Assembly: GCF_003002095.1 (NCBI RefSeq)
Contig: NZ_PVZC01000009.1
Location: 1 to 64,000, forward strand
Direction of reading: 5' to 3'
DNA length: 64,000 bases
Origin: Allonocardiopsis opalescens
Lineage (GTDB): Bacteria; Actinomycetota; Actinomycetes; Streptosporangiales; Streptosporangiaceae
This document shows, one piece after another, positions 1 to 9,304 of this stretch. Both the position numbers and the translations under genes were made by a program. The notes under the pieces were generated by a model. It was not told where the DNA came from. It did no database searches and saw nothing but the letters and a program-made list of their open reading frames with translations. Every line of letters begins with the position of its first letter. Position 1 is the stretch's first letter.

Positions 1-104
1 AACCCATGCACCTCACCAGCGGCCACCGACAGGTCCAAACCATCCACAGCACGCACCCGACCGAAACACTTCACCAAACCCGAAACAGAAATCGCCGTCG
101 TCAT
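1..104 (-). CDS. ABC transporter ATP-binding protein, N-terminal fragment
   Basis: Reading leftward from an ATG at 104 gives about 34 codons before the window edge. They contain the motifs SVSGLVKCFG and RAVDGLDLSVAAGEVHG, the typical first strand and pre-Walker-A segment of DrrA-type (daunorubicin-resistance) ABC ATPases. The Walker A itself lies outside the window. The gene is divergent from the GbsR/MarR regulator that follows, an arrangement often seen for drug-efflux ABC pairs and their regulators. The fragment is too short to give a substrate. Confidence 0.6.
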   Translation of the reverse strand, partial: MTTAISVSGLVKCFGRVRAVDGLDLSVAAGEVHG

Positions 105-230
105 GAGGCTCAACGTACAATGTCTTCAGAAAATCGTGAAGTCAATAAAACGTTAAAAGCGCCAGTAGGCTGCTGGGGCCCCGCGCGGGCCGGCAGACCG
201 GAGACGGACGACGACAGGCATGGTGACGAG

Positions 231-761
231 GTGACAGGAACGGACACGGAGCCGGACGGACGGCACGGCGGAGCCGACGACGAGGCCGGCCGGGTGATCG
301 AGCGCTTCGCGCTGCTGCTGAGCGAGTCCGGCTGGCCCCGGATGCCCGCCCGGGTGTTCGTCGCCATCCTGATCGCGCCCGACGGCCGCCGCACCGCCGC
401 CGAACTGGCCGAGACGCTGCGGATCAGTCCGGCCGCCGTGTCGGGCGCGGTCCGCTACCTCAGCCAGGTCGGCCTGGTCGCCCGCGAGCGCGAGCCCGGG
501 CGGCGGCGCGACCACTACCGTCTCTACGACGACCTCTGGTACGAGTCGATCACCCGGCGCGACACGATGATCCAGCGCTGGGTGCAGTACTTGGGCGAGG
601 GCGTGCAGGTGGTCGGGCCGGACACCCCGGCCGGGGCGCGGCTGGAGGAGACGCGCCAGTTCTTCGCCTTCATGCACGACGAGATCCCGCGCATCATCGA
701 CCGCTGGCGCGCGTACCGCGCGGCGCACGTCGACGGCGGGCCGCCGGCGGAAGAGGGCTGA
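231..761 (+). CDS. GbsR/MarR-family transcriptional regulator
   Basis: A winged-helix regulator of about 176 residues. The core has TAAELAETLRISPAAVSGAV as the recognition helix region, followed by YLSQVGLVARERE and a basic wing (GRRRDHYRLYDD), as in GbsR-like MarR proteins. The open frame extends to 6, with another ATG at 120. I prefer the GTG at 231 because homology-like sequence begins soon after it and the earlier part is low-complexity; the start is uncertain. Being divergent from an ABC ATPase gene, it probably controls that transporter. The 105-170 interval between them is unusually AT-rich for this genome and should hold both promoters. Confidence 0.75.
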   Translation: MTGTDTEPDGRHGGADDEAGRVIERFALLLSESGWPRMPARVFVAILIAPDGRRTAAELAETLRISPAAVSGAVRYLSQVGLVAREREPGRRRDHYRLYDDLWYESITRRDTMIQRWVQYLGEGVQVVGPDTPAGARLEETRQFFAFMHDEIPRIIDRWRAYRAAHVDGGPPAEEG

Positions 762-791
762 CCGGCGGCGCCGTGTGGAGCGCCGCCGGTC
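760..791. terminator. Bidirectional hairpin terminator between regulator and hppD
   Basis: A perfect 12-bp stem (GACCGGCGGCGC, loop of 8, GCGCCGCCGGTC) starts on the stop codon of the upstream regulator and lies between two convergent genes. It has no U-run, as is usual for actinobacterial hairpin terminators. Confidence 0.6.
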
Positions 792-862
792 AGCCGGGCG
801 CCGGCGCGCCCGGCCGGAGGGGGGCGGGGCCGGGCGCGCCTCAGGGCCGGTCCGTGGGGTTC

Positions 863-2128
<1,266 letters not shown>

Positions 2129-2165
2129 TCATAGTGCGCAAGAGAATGTTGATCTACTGCACATC

Positions 2166-2181
2166 TTGCTCAGCAATATTG
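2166..2181. promoter_or_regulatory. Overlapping palindromes upstream of hppD (possible Lrp/AsnC-type operator)
   Basis: TTGCT-C-AGCAA (2166-2176) is a perfect odd palindrome and overlaps CAATATTG (2174-2181), another perfect palindrome, about 100 bases upstream of the hppD start in a relatively AT-rich segment. The TTGC..GCAA form is reminiscent of Lrp/AsnC-family sites, which often control hppD. No cognate regulator is adjacent, so the assignment is inference. Confidence 0.4.
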
Positions 2182-2292
2182 CGGAACCACCGTGCGGCGG
2201 TGCACAGCTTGGCCACGTACCGGCGGCCCCGATCAGCCCCCTACCCTCGTTCACGGCCCAGGTACAGCAGCCGATGCCATCGAGCACGCCTA

Positions 2293-2318
2293 TTGACTTT
2301 CGATAGTAAATTATCGAA
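2293..2318 (+). promoter_or_regulatory. Palindromic operator of the DUF2975/HTH pair
   Basis: TTCGATA-N6-TATCGAA at 2299-2318 is a perfect 7-bp inverted repeat only 10 bases before the ATG of the DUF2975 gene. A TTGACT hexamer (2293-2298) directly precedes it and could be the -35 element, though I see no convincing -10 at standard spacing. A small HTH protein encoded two genes down is the likely ligand. Confidence 0.5.
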
Positions 2319-2327
2319 GATCGATGC

Positions 2328-2807
2328 ATGTTGTCAGAACGATGGGCGGTAGCCCTTCTCCGGGTCTTCCTCGTGCTGCTGTTCGGGATACTGGTGGTGT
2401 TCCAGACCCTCTCCCTCCCGGGCCAGTTCGCCTACATGGCCGAGCAGTCGCCCGACGAGGCGTACCTGCGCTGGCCGCTGACCGCCGTGGCGGTGTTCCT
2501 GGTGCTGTGCGTCCAAGTGGTCGTGGTCTCCACCTGGCGGCTGCTCACCCTGGTGCGCAAGGACCGCATCTTCAGCAAGGCGTCGCTGGCCTGGGTGGAC
2601 GCGATCGTGTGGGCCATCGCCGTCGCCTGGCTGGTCTTCCTGGGCCTGTTCGTCTACGTCGTCACCGGGGCGGACGACCCCGGGGCGCCGATGCTGATGC
2701 TCTTGATGCTGATCAGCGGCGCCGTACTGGGACTGCTGATGGTGGTGATGCGCGCCCTGCTGCGGCGGGCGACCACACTGCGGACCGACCTGGAAGCGGT
2801 GATCTGA
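2328..2807 (+). CDS. DUF2975 family membrane protein
   Basis: A 159-residue integral membrane protein with about four hydrophobic segments (residues roughly 5-25, 45-65, 85-110 and 120-145) separated by short polar loops, the DUF2975 layout. The ATG at 2328 is preferred over an out-of-frame ATG at 2324. Its stop overlaps the ATG of the next gene (TGATG), so the two are translationally coupled. DUF2975 proteins are commonly paired with a small YozG-like Cro/CI HTH protein; their biochemical role is not established. Confidence 0.8.
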   Translation: MLSERWAVALLRVFLVLLFGILVVFQTLSLPGQFAYMAEQSPDEAYLRWPLTAVAVFLVLCVQVVVVSTWRLLTLVRKDRIFSKASLAWVDAIVWAIAVAWLVFLGLFVYVVTGADDPGAPMLMLLMLISGAVLGLLMVVMRALLRRATTLRTDLEAVI

Positions 2808-3013
2808 TGCCGATCGTGGTGCGCATCGACGTCGAGCTGGCGAAACGCAAGATGAGCGTGAACGAGTTCGCCGAACGCGTCGGGCTCACGCCCGCGAACG
2901 TGGCGGTCCTGAAGAACGGCCGCGCCAAGGCCGTGCGCTTCAGCACGCTGGAGGCCATGTGCCGGGTGCTCGACTGCCAGCCCGGCGACCTGCTCGAATG
3001 GGTCGAGGGCTGA
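2807..3013 (+). CDS. Small Cro/CI-type HTH regulator (YozG-like)
   Basis: A 68-residue, single-domain DNA-binding protein. It begins MPIVVRIDVELAKRKMSVNE, then FAERVGLTPANVAVLKNGRA forms the helix-turn-helix, and it ends in LDCQPGDLLEW, the YozG/HipB-like signature. It overlaps the DUF2975 gene by one base and is very probably its regulator, acting through the palindrome upstream of the pair. Confidence 0.85.
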   Translation: MPIVVRIDVELAKRKMSVNEFAERVGLTPANVAVLKNGRAKAVRFSTLEAMCRVLDCQPGDLLEWVEG

Positions 3014-3033
3014 GGTTCCGGTGCGGCGCCGCG

Positions 3034-3429
3034 CTAGGCCGTGCGCTCCTGGCCGGTCCCGTCCGCCTCGTCCTCGGCGCGGCGCTCGGCGAGCCGGCGC
3101 TCGCGCGCGCCGCGGGCCAGTTCGGTGGCGAGCGCGTCCAGCGGCTGCGACCAGAAGCCCCGGTAGCGCTCCAGCCAGGCGTCGACCTCGCGCAGCGGCC
3201 CGGGGTCGACGGCGTACAGGCGCCGGGTGCCCTCGGGCCGGACGGTGGCGAAGCCGTGCTCGCGCAGCACCCGTAGGTGCTGGGAGACGGCCGGTTGCGA
3301 GATGCCGAACTCCGCGCGGATCACCGAGGTGACCTCTCCGGCGGTGCGCTCGCCCTCGGCCAGCAGCTCCAGGATCCGCCGCCGGACCGGATCGCCGAGT
3401 ACGTCGAAGGCGTGCATGCCCTCCAGCAT
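3034..3429 (-). CDS. ArsR-family transcriptional regulator
   Basis: A 131-residue winged-helix repressor: DVLGDPVRRRILELLAEGER, then FGISQPAVSQHLRVLREHGF (recognition helix), then a wing ending in RRLYAVDPGPLREVDAWLER. This matches the SdpR-like ArsR subgroup that precedes SRPBCC or sensor genes; the canonical metal-binding CVC motif is missing, so metal sensing is unlikely. ATG 3429 has GAGG four bases upstream; an internal ATG at 3417 is an alternative. No co-transcribed target gene is adjacent. It converges with the YozG-like gene with only 20 bases between stops. Confidence 0.85.
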   Translation of the reverse strand: MLEGMHAFDVLGDPVRRRILELLAEGERTAGEVTSVIRAEFGISQPAVSQHLRVLREHGFATVRPEGTRRLYAVDPGPLREVDAWLERYRGFWSQPLDALATELARGARERRLAERRAEDEADGTGQERTA

Positions 3430-3431
3430 AT

Positions 3432-3441
3432 GACCTCGGTC
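3432..3441. promoter_or_regulatory. Short palindrome at ArsR start (putative operator)
   Basis: GACC-TC-GGTC sits immediately upstream of the ArsR start codon, next to TATATA at the promoter position. Autoregulation by an ArsR repressor is a reasonable inference. Confidence 0.4.
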
Positions 3442-3567
3442 TTATATAGCACCGGGCCCGCGGCGCCCGGTGAGCCCGGCGCGGTCCGATCCGCCCCCGG
3501 CACCGGACGCGTGCGGCCCCGCCGCCCGCGCCGGGGGCGCGGGGCGGCGGGGAGCGCGGGCCTGGGG

Positions 3568-5034
3568 CTACAGTCCGCCGATGGCGACGTACTTGACCTC
3601 CAGGAACTCCTCGATGCCGAGGCGGCCGCCCTCGCGGCCGAGGCCGGACTGCTTGATGCCACCGAAGGGCGCGGCGGGGGTGGAGACCACCCCCCTGTTC
3701 AGGCCGACCATGCCGGTCTCCAGCGACTCCGCCACCCGCAGCGCGCGGGTGACGTCCTGGGTGAACACGTAGCCGACCAGGCCGAACTCGGTGTCGTTGG
3801 CGGCGGCCAGCGCCTCCTCCTCGGTGTCGAAGGGGGTGATCGGCGCGACCGGGCCGAAGATCTCGGTCTCGGCCAGCTCCGCCTCACGCGGTACGTCGAC
3901 CAGCACGGTGGGCGGGTAGAAGTAGCCGGGTCCTTCGGGTGCCTCCCCGCCCACCAGCGCCTTCGCGCCGCGGCCGAGGGCGTCGTCCACCAGGCTCTGC
4001 ACCTTCTGGCGCGCCTTGGCGTCGATGAGCGGGCCGACCTGCACGCCGTCGTCGGCGCCGTGGCCCGAGCGCAGCGCCGCCATGCGCGCGGCCAGCCGCT
4101 CGCCGAACTCCGCGGCCACGCCCGACTGCACGTAGAAGCGGTTCGCGGCCGTGCACGCCTCGCCGATGTTGCGCATCTTGGCCAGCATCGCGCCGTCGAC
4201 GGCGGCGTCGAGGTCGGCGTCGTCGAAGACGAGGAACGGGGCGTTGCCGCCCAGCTCCATCGAGGTGCGCACCACCTGCCCCGCGCTCTGCTCCAGCAGG
4301 GTGCGGCCGACGCCGGTGGAGCCGGTGAAGGACAGCTTGCGCACCCGTCCGTCGCGCAGCAGCGGCTCGATGACCTCGCCCGGGCTGGTGGTGGTGACGA
4401 CGTTCAGCACGCCGTCGGGCAGCCCCGCCTCGGCCAGGATCGCGGCCAGCGCCAGCGAGCACAGCGGGGTCTGGTGGGCGGGCTTGAGCACCATCGTGCA
4501 GCCCGCCGCGACAGCCGGGCCGATCTTGCGGGTGCCCATGGCCATCGGGAAGTTCCAGGGGGTGACCAGCACGCTGGGGCCGACCGGCTGGCGCATGACC
4601 AGCAGCCGGCTGGCGCCGTCGGGCGCCACGGCGTAGCCGCCGTCGACGCGCACGGCCTCCTCGGCGAACCAGCGGAAGAACTCGGCGGCGTAGGCGATCT
4701 CAGCGCGCGACTCGGCGAGAGGCTTGCCCATCTCCAGCGTCATCAGCAGGGCGAGGTCGTCCTGGCGGGACATGATCAGCTCGAAGGAGCGGCGCAGGAT
4801 CTCGCCGCGCTCGCGGGGCGGGGTGCGCCCCCAGCCGGGCTGGGCGGCGACGGCGGCGTCCAGGGCGGCGCGGGCGTCGTCGGTGCCGCCGTCGGCCACC
4901 TCGCACAGGGTCTCGCCGGTGGCGGGATCCTCGACGGCGAACCGCCTCCCGGTGGCCGGCGCACGCCATGCGCCGCCGACGAGGAGCTCCTTGGGGACGT
5001 CGGCCACGACCTTCCCGGCACGTTCAGCAGTCAC
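3568..5034 (-). CDS. gabD: NADP-dependent succinate-semialdehyde dehydrogenase
   Basis: Aldehyde dehydrogenase of 488 residues that oxidises succinic semialdehyde to succinate, the second step of GABA breakdown. Cofactor-binding TPWNFP (159-164), Lys184 in MVLKPA, FTGSTGVGR (237-245), general base Glu260 in MELGGN and nucleophile Cys294 in GEACTAANR are all present. GTG at 5034 is chosen because GGAGGGAG lies seven bases upstream; the longer open frame to 5109 lacks a ribosome site. It is divergent from gabT, with a shared operator between them, so the pair should be induced together. Confidence 0.92.
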   Translation of the reverse strand: MTAERAGKVVADVPKELLVGGAWRAPATGRRFAVEDPATGETLCEVADGGTDDARAALDAAVAAQPGWGRTPPRERGEILRRSFELIMSRQDDLALLMTLEMGKPLAESRAEIAYAAEFFRWFAEEAVRVDGGYAVAPDGASRLLVMRQPVGPSVLVTPWNFPMAMGTRKIGPAVAAGCTMVLKPAHQTPLCSLALAAILAEAGLPDGVLNVVTTTSPGEVIEPLLRDGRVRKLSFTGSTGVGRTLLEQSAGQVVRTSMELGGNAPFLVFDDADLDAAVDGAMLAKMRNIGEACTAANRFYVQSGVAAEFGERLAARMAALRSGHGADDGVQVGPLIDAKARQKVQSLVDDALGRGAKALVGGEAPEGPGYFYPPTVLVDVPREAELAETEIFGPVAPITPFDTEEEALAAANDTEFGLVGYVFTQDVTRALRVAESLETGMVGLNRGVVSTPAAPFGGIKQSGLGREGGRLGIEEFLEVKYVAIGGL

Positions 5035-5167
5035 GGTAGTGCTCCCTCCAACGGGTTCAGCTCGCCTGACAGGGCCATCATGCCTTCCGCCGCTGCCCGG
5101 CCACCGCACCGGTCACCCGGCGCGATGCCTGGACAGGGCGCACCGCCGATGGTTTCATAACGTTGTC

Positions 5168-5181
5168 GATTGTCGACAATC
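5168..5181. promoter_or_regulatory. 14-bp perfect palindrome between gabD and gabT
   Basis: GATTGTCGACAATC is a perfect 14-bp palindrome 18 bases before the gabT ATG. The TTGT-CG-ACAA core fits operators of FadR/GntR-type repressors. It probably controls gabT and the divergent gabD; the regulator gene is not adjacent. Confidence 0.6.
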
Positions 5182-5199
5182 CTACTGGCAGGAGGGAAC

Positions 5200-6456
5200 A
5201 TGGCCCAGCTGTCCCCGGTCCTCAAGCAGGCGACTCCCGTACTGGCCGCGCGGGGCGAGGGCGTGTACCTCTACGGCGAAGACGGCCGCCGCCACCTCGA
5301 CTTCACCGCTGGCATCGGCGTCACCAGCACCGGCCACTGCCACCCCCGGGTGGTCGAGGCCGCGCAGCGGCAGGTCGCCACCCTCGTCCACGGCCAGTAC
5401 ACCACCGTCATGCACCGGCCGCTGCTCGACCTCACCGACCGGCTCGGCGAGGTGCTGCCGCCCGCGCTCGACTCGCTGTTCTTCCTGAACTCCGGCAGCG
5501 AGGCCGTCGAGGCGGCCGTGCGCCTGGTCCGGCACGCCACCGGGCGGCAGAACATCCTGGTCTGCCACGGCTCCTTCCACGGCCGCACCATGGGCGCCGC
5601 CGCGCTGACCACCGCGGGCACCAAGTTCCGGGCCGGCATCGGCCCGCTGATGCCCGGTGTCGCGGTCACCCCGTTCCCCTTCGCCTACCGCTACGGCTGG
5701 ACCGAGGACGAGGCCGTCGCCTTCGCCCTGCGCGAGCTGGACTACGTCCTGGCCACCACCAGCCCGCCCGCCGACACCGCCGCCGTTTTCGTGGAACCGG
5801 TCCTCGGCGAGGGCGGCTACGTCCCGACCCCCGCCGCGTTCATGGAGGGCCTGCGCGAACGCGCCGACCGGCACGGCTTCCTGCTCGTCGCCGACGAGGT
5901 GCAGACCGGCTTCGGCCGCACCGGCCGCTTCTGGGGCCACCAGCACTCCGCCGCCGTCCCCGACGTCATCGTCACCGCCAAGGGCCTGGCCAGCGGCTTC
6001 CCGCTCTCGGCCATCGCCGCGCCGCGCGCCCTGATGGAGAAGGCGTGGCCCGGCTCCCAGGGCGGCACCTACGGCGGCAACGCCGTCGCCTGCGCCGCCG
6101 CCATCGCCACCCTCGACGTCATCCGCGACGAGAAGCTGGTCGACAACGCCGCCCGCATGGGCGACCGCCTACTCGCCGGCCTCCGCACCATCGCCGAACG
6201 CCACCCCGAGATCGGCGACGTCCGCGGCCGCGGCCTCATGGCCGCCACCGAGTTCACCACCGTCACCGGCACCCCCGACACCGCCCTCGCCCAACGCGCC
6301 CTCACCGAATCCGCCGAGCGCGGCCTGCTCCTGCTCCCGTGCGGCGCCCACAGCAACACGGTCCGCATGATCCCGGCTCTGGTCGTCAATGAGTCGCAGA
6401 TCGACGACGCCTTGTCGGTGTGGGGGGAGGCGGTGGAGGCGGCGGTGAAGGGGTAG
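5200..6456 (+). CDS. gabT: 4-aminobutyrate aminotransferase
   Basis: Class III PLP-dependent transaminase, 418 residues, transferring the amino group of GABA to 2-oxoglutarate to give succinic semialdehyde for GabD. Landmarks: NSGSEAVEAAVRL (98-110), the HGSFHGRT motif, Asp232 in ADEVQTGFGR, the PLP-binding Lys261 in VTAKGLASGFP, and GTYGGNAVACAAA. ATG 5200 is chosen for AGGAGGG three bases upstream; the frame is open to 5170. Related ornithine or diaminobutyrate transaminases are alternatives, but the pairing with gabD favours GABA. Confidence 0.88.
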   Translation: MAQLSPVLKQATPVLAARGEGVYLYGEDGRRHLDFTAGIGVTSTGHCHPRVVEAAQRQVATLVHGQYTTVMHRPLLDLTDRLGEVLPPALDSLFFLNSGSEAVEAAVRLVRHATGRQNILVCHGSFHGRTMGAAALTTAGTKFRAGIGPLMPGVAVTPFPFAYRYGWTEDEAVAFALRELDYVLATTSPPADTAAVFVEPVLGEGGYVPTPAAFMEGLRERADRHGFLLVADEVQTGFGRTGRFWGHQHSAAVPDVIVTAKGLASGFPLSAIAAPRALMEKAWPGSQGGTYGGNAVACAAAIATLDVIRDEKLVDNAARMGDRLLAGLRTIAERHPEIGDVRGRGLMAATEFTTVTGTPDTALAQRALTESAERGLLLLPCGAHSNTVRMIPALVVNESQIDDALSVWGEAVEAAVKG

Positions 6457-6695
6457 GGCGGAGCAAACGGCCGGCCGGCCGGGATCGACGGCCCGCGGCG
6501 GCAGGGCGGTCGGGTGGGCGTGGCACCGCCGCCCACCTGTTCCGCACCCGCCCCTGCGGGCTCCGTCGACCCGCCGCACCGTCGCGCCTCGGTGCCCGGG
6601 GCCACACCTCCCCGGGCACCGCCGGTGCCGCCGACGCGGCCCGCCCGCATGCGGCACGGACCCGGAGCGTCAGGCGGTCATCCTGATACCGCTGT

Positions 6696-7265
6696 TCAGA
6701 TCAGCCGCCACTCCTGGTTGGGGCGCCCTTCCACGCACGTCGCCTGGACCACCCGGGCTCCGTTGGCCACAGCGCTGTTCTGCACCTCCAGGCACTTGCC
6801 GCTGTGCCGGGCCACCACGGCGAAGTACCCATTGGATCGCTGGTCGAGCCGCCACTGCTGGTTCATCCGGTACCGGCCGGGCTGCTCCTCCACGCACTGC
6901 CACTGATGGACCGTGCCGCCCTCGGCATTGCTCGCCTCGGCGACGTCCAGGCACAGGCCGCTGTGGACGGCGCGGACGGTGTAGTACCCGTCCGTCGTGG
7001 CGATGAAGTTCCACTCCTGGTTCCGCCGGTCCTCATAGCAGTCCCACTGCTGGACGTACTGACCGTTGTTGAGGCTCGCCTCCGCGACATCCAGACACTT
7101 CTGCGTGTGATGGGTCACCAGCCTCGCGTCGGTGAACGGGGAGCGGAGCTGCGTCATGGCACCCCCGGCGTCGGCATACGCGGGGACGGCGGACAGGGCC
7201 GCCACAAGCGCCCCGACCACCAGAGCACCGAAGGATGCGGCAAAACGTCGCCTTGCTGTTTCCAT
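6696..7265 (-). CDS. Secreted ricin-type beta-trefoil lectin domain protein
   Basis: A 189-residue exported protein. METARRRF is followed by a hydrophobic stretch and AVPAYA-DAG, a standard Sec signal peptide cleaved near residue 31. The rest is one ricin-B trefoil with three repeats. Each begins CLDVAEAS or CLEVQNS and two end in a QxW-type motif (QQW, NQEW), which fold into carbohydrate-binding lobes. No catalytic domain is attached, so it is a stand-alone lectin. ATG 7265 has AAGGAGA seven bases upstream. The substrate is unknown. Confidence 0.85.
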   Translation of the reverse strand: METARRRFAASFGALVVGALVAALSAVPAYADAGGAMTQLRSPFTDARLVTHHTQKCLDVAEASLNNGQYVQQWDCYEDRRNQEWNFIATTDGYYTVRAVHSGLCLDVAEASNAEGGTVHQWQCVEEQPGRYRMNQQWRLDQRSNGYFAVVARHSGKCLEVQNSAVANGARVVQATCVEGRPNQEWRLI

Positions 7266-7582
7266 GTTGTTCTCCTTACCGAGCCGCGCCCACGACCAGG
7301 GCGGCTTCACAATCCATTTACTCTCGGTAAGAATTCATCAACCCAGAGTGGCCATATCCGGCCGCCAGTGAATGCGAACCGTCATTGACCTGCGCGCTCA
7401 CAATTACGGGCGAACAGCGCACACGCCCGCAGAAGGGCCACGAAACCTTCGGGCGCCGCGATGAACCTGCTCGACAGCACGCAGCGGCCCCGGGAACACT
7501 TCCCGCGCCGGGATGCCGTCGCTGAGCGCCGGGCCACGACCCGCGCCGAGCGGTCGTCCAGCGCGGGGACGGGCCCGGAGCC
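7266..7582. other. Intergenic region upstream of the lectin gene
   Basis: 317 bases without a convincing gene. The lectin promoter should lie at about 7290-7370, a stretch markedly richer in A/T than its surroundings. It contains TTAC-N5-GTAA on the minus strand near 7325, a weak palindrome. Nothing else recognisable. Confidence 0.4.
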
Positions 7583-8401
7583 TCAGCCGCCGTGGAGCAG
7601 CTTGCGGGTGACCTCGTGCAGCTCGCGCTGGAAGTACGGGTCGCAGGCGGTCTCGCTGGGCTGGGTGGGGATGCCGTCGTCCAGGTAGGCGCCGGAGTGC
7701 ACGTCGGCGCTGAGGGCGGCCTGGACGATGTTGCGGGCGCCGTGCTCGATGGGCTCGCCGACGGGGCCGTACATGGCGTGCAGCAGCCGGGTGGCGATGA
7801 CGCCGGGGCTGATGCTCACGACGCTCGGGCGCGGCGCGGGCGCCTCGGTGGCCAGCCACTGGGCGTGCGCGATCATCGCGAGCTTGGAGCGGGCGTAGGC
7901 CGTGGTGGGGCTGTAGGGATGGCGTTCGAGGTTGATGTCGTCCAGCGGGAGCACGGCGGAGGCGTGCGTGGCCGACGCGACGTGCACCACCCGTCCGGCC
8001 GCGCGCAGTACCCGGGGCATCAGCAGCTCGGTGAGCAGGACGGCGGCCAGGTAGTTGGTCTGGAGGGTGGCCTCGTTGCCGTCGGCGCTCAGCCGACGCC
8101 GCTCGGGGCCGGGGCGTCCGGCGTTGTTGATCAGCACGTCGACCTCGTCGGTCAGCTCCCCCACCTGCGTGGCGAGCGTGTCGACGGCGGCCAGCTCGTC
8201 GAAGTCGGCTTGGATGTAGCTCACCTCGGCGTCGCCCTGCTCGCGCACGTCCGCGATCAGCTGCTTCACCTCGTGCTCCGGCTCCGGACCGTGCACCACC
8301 AGGCGGCGCGTGCGCCGAGTGAGGAGTCCGGCGGCGGCCGCGCCGATCCCGCTCGTCGCCCCCGTGAGCACGATGGTTCCGACCGTCCTGTACGACGACA
8401 T
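7583..8401 (-). CDS. Short-chain dehydrogenase/reductase family oxidoreductase
   Basis: A 272-residue Rossmann-fold NAD(P)-dependent oxidoreductase. It carries GATSGIGAAA near residue 14 (cofactor glycine loop), NNAGRP (active-site Asn region), and the catalytic YARSK in which Tyr and Lys are conserved. The layout resembles the retinol-dehydrogenase/WWOX-like SDR group rather than fatty-acid FabG enzymes. ATG 8401 is preceded by GGAGAAG at good spacing. It stands alone, so the substrate cannot be inferred. Confidence 0.85.
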   Translation of the reverse strand: MSSYRTVGTIVLTGATSGIGAAAAGLLTRRTRRLVVHGPEPEHEVKQLIADVREQGDAEVSYIQADFDELAAVDTLATQVGELTDEVDVLINNAGRPGPERRRLSADGNEATLQTNYLAAVLLTELLMPRVLRAAGRVVHVASATHASAVLPLDDINLERHPYSPTTAYARSKLAMIAHAQWLATEAPAPRPSVVSISPGVIATRLLHAMYGPVGEPIEHGARNIVQAALSADVHSGAYLDDGIPTQPSETACDPYFQRELHEVTRKLLHGG

Positions 8402-8569
8402 GGCTTCTCCGTTCCCGCTACGGATTCAGCCCGTTCCCCGCGCCGCACCGGTTCATGCCGGAACCCGGTTCTGTTGTCGCCTTCCGTCGGGCCGTGCGGA
8501 TTCCGTCCCCGGCGTCACCGCTCTCGGTCGGCCGCCGCCGCACGGCGGGTTCCGGGTCCGGTCGGGACT

Positions 8570-9253
8570 TCAGCCCTGGTGCCAGGTGAACAGGTCGGGG
8601 CGGTGGTGGCGGGTGTGGGCGAGCAGCTGGTTGGTGTGGTCCTCGGGGCCCGCCGACGCGAACGAGATCGCCACCAGCCACAGTCCGGTGCGCGGGTCGC
8701 GCGGCTGCGCGGCCAGCCGCTGCCGCAGCCACTGCGGCGCGCGCGGCGGCACCACCCGTTCGCCCCAGCCCTTGAGCCCCTGGGACCGCAGCTCCGGCAC
8801 GTGCACCATCGCGCCGGACCGCCGACCGGCCGCCCTGGCCGCGCCCGGCTTGGTCAACTGGTCGTGCACGGTGCCGACCTCGGTGACGTCGGGCCACCGC
8901 ATCCGCAGCTGGAAGCCCTGGGTGTCGCGCAGCTCCACCCCGGTCGGCGACACCACCACCGTCGTGCCGGTGACCGCCCGCCGCGCCTTGTGTACCAGCG
9001 ACCAGGCCGCGACCGCCACCGCGACCAGGCCGACCGCCGCGCCGCCCAGCACACCGATGCCCTCGGCCGCCGTCTCGAACACGATCGACCCGAGCAGCAG
9101 CATGACCACGAAGAGCAGGCCGAGCAGCGGCAGGAACGGGAGCACGAACCGCCACACGGACGCCGCGACCGGCCGCAGCACCACCGCCCCCGGCTGCCCG
9201 GGAACCGGCCAGTACGAGCCTGGAGCACCGTTCGAACCCTGTGCGTCGACCAT
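8570..9253 (-). CDS. Two-helix membrane protein with PH-like cytosolic domain
   Basis: A 227-residue protein of unknown role. After a short N-tail come two hydrophobic helices (about residues 35-60 and 68-88), then a basic turn (HKARRAVTGTTVVVSPTGVE) and a soluble domain beginning like bacterial PH-domain proteins (VELRDTQGFQLRMRWPDVTE). It is probably leaderless: a TAACCT -10 element (plus-strand 9260-9265) ends exactly six bases before the ATG and there is no ribosome site. I cannot name the family more precisely. Confidence 0.6.
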   Translation of the reverse strand: MVDAQGSNGAPGSYWPVPGQPGAVVLRPVAASVWRFVLPFLPLLGLLFVVMLLLGSIVFETAAEGIGVLGGAAVGLVAVAVAAWSLVHKARRAVTGTTVVVSPTGVELRDTQGFQLRMRWPDVTEVGTVHDQLTKPGAARAAGRRSGAMVHVPELRSQGLKGWGERVVPPRAPQWLRQRLAAQPRDPRTGLWLVAISFASAGPEDHTNQLLAHTRHHRPDLFTWHQG

Positions 9254-9304
9254 CCGGGTAGGTTAACGCGCCGTCGGCGGTGCGGGGGGAGCTGGTGGAG
9301 GGGG

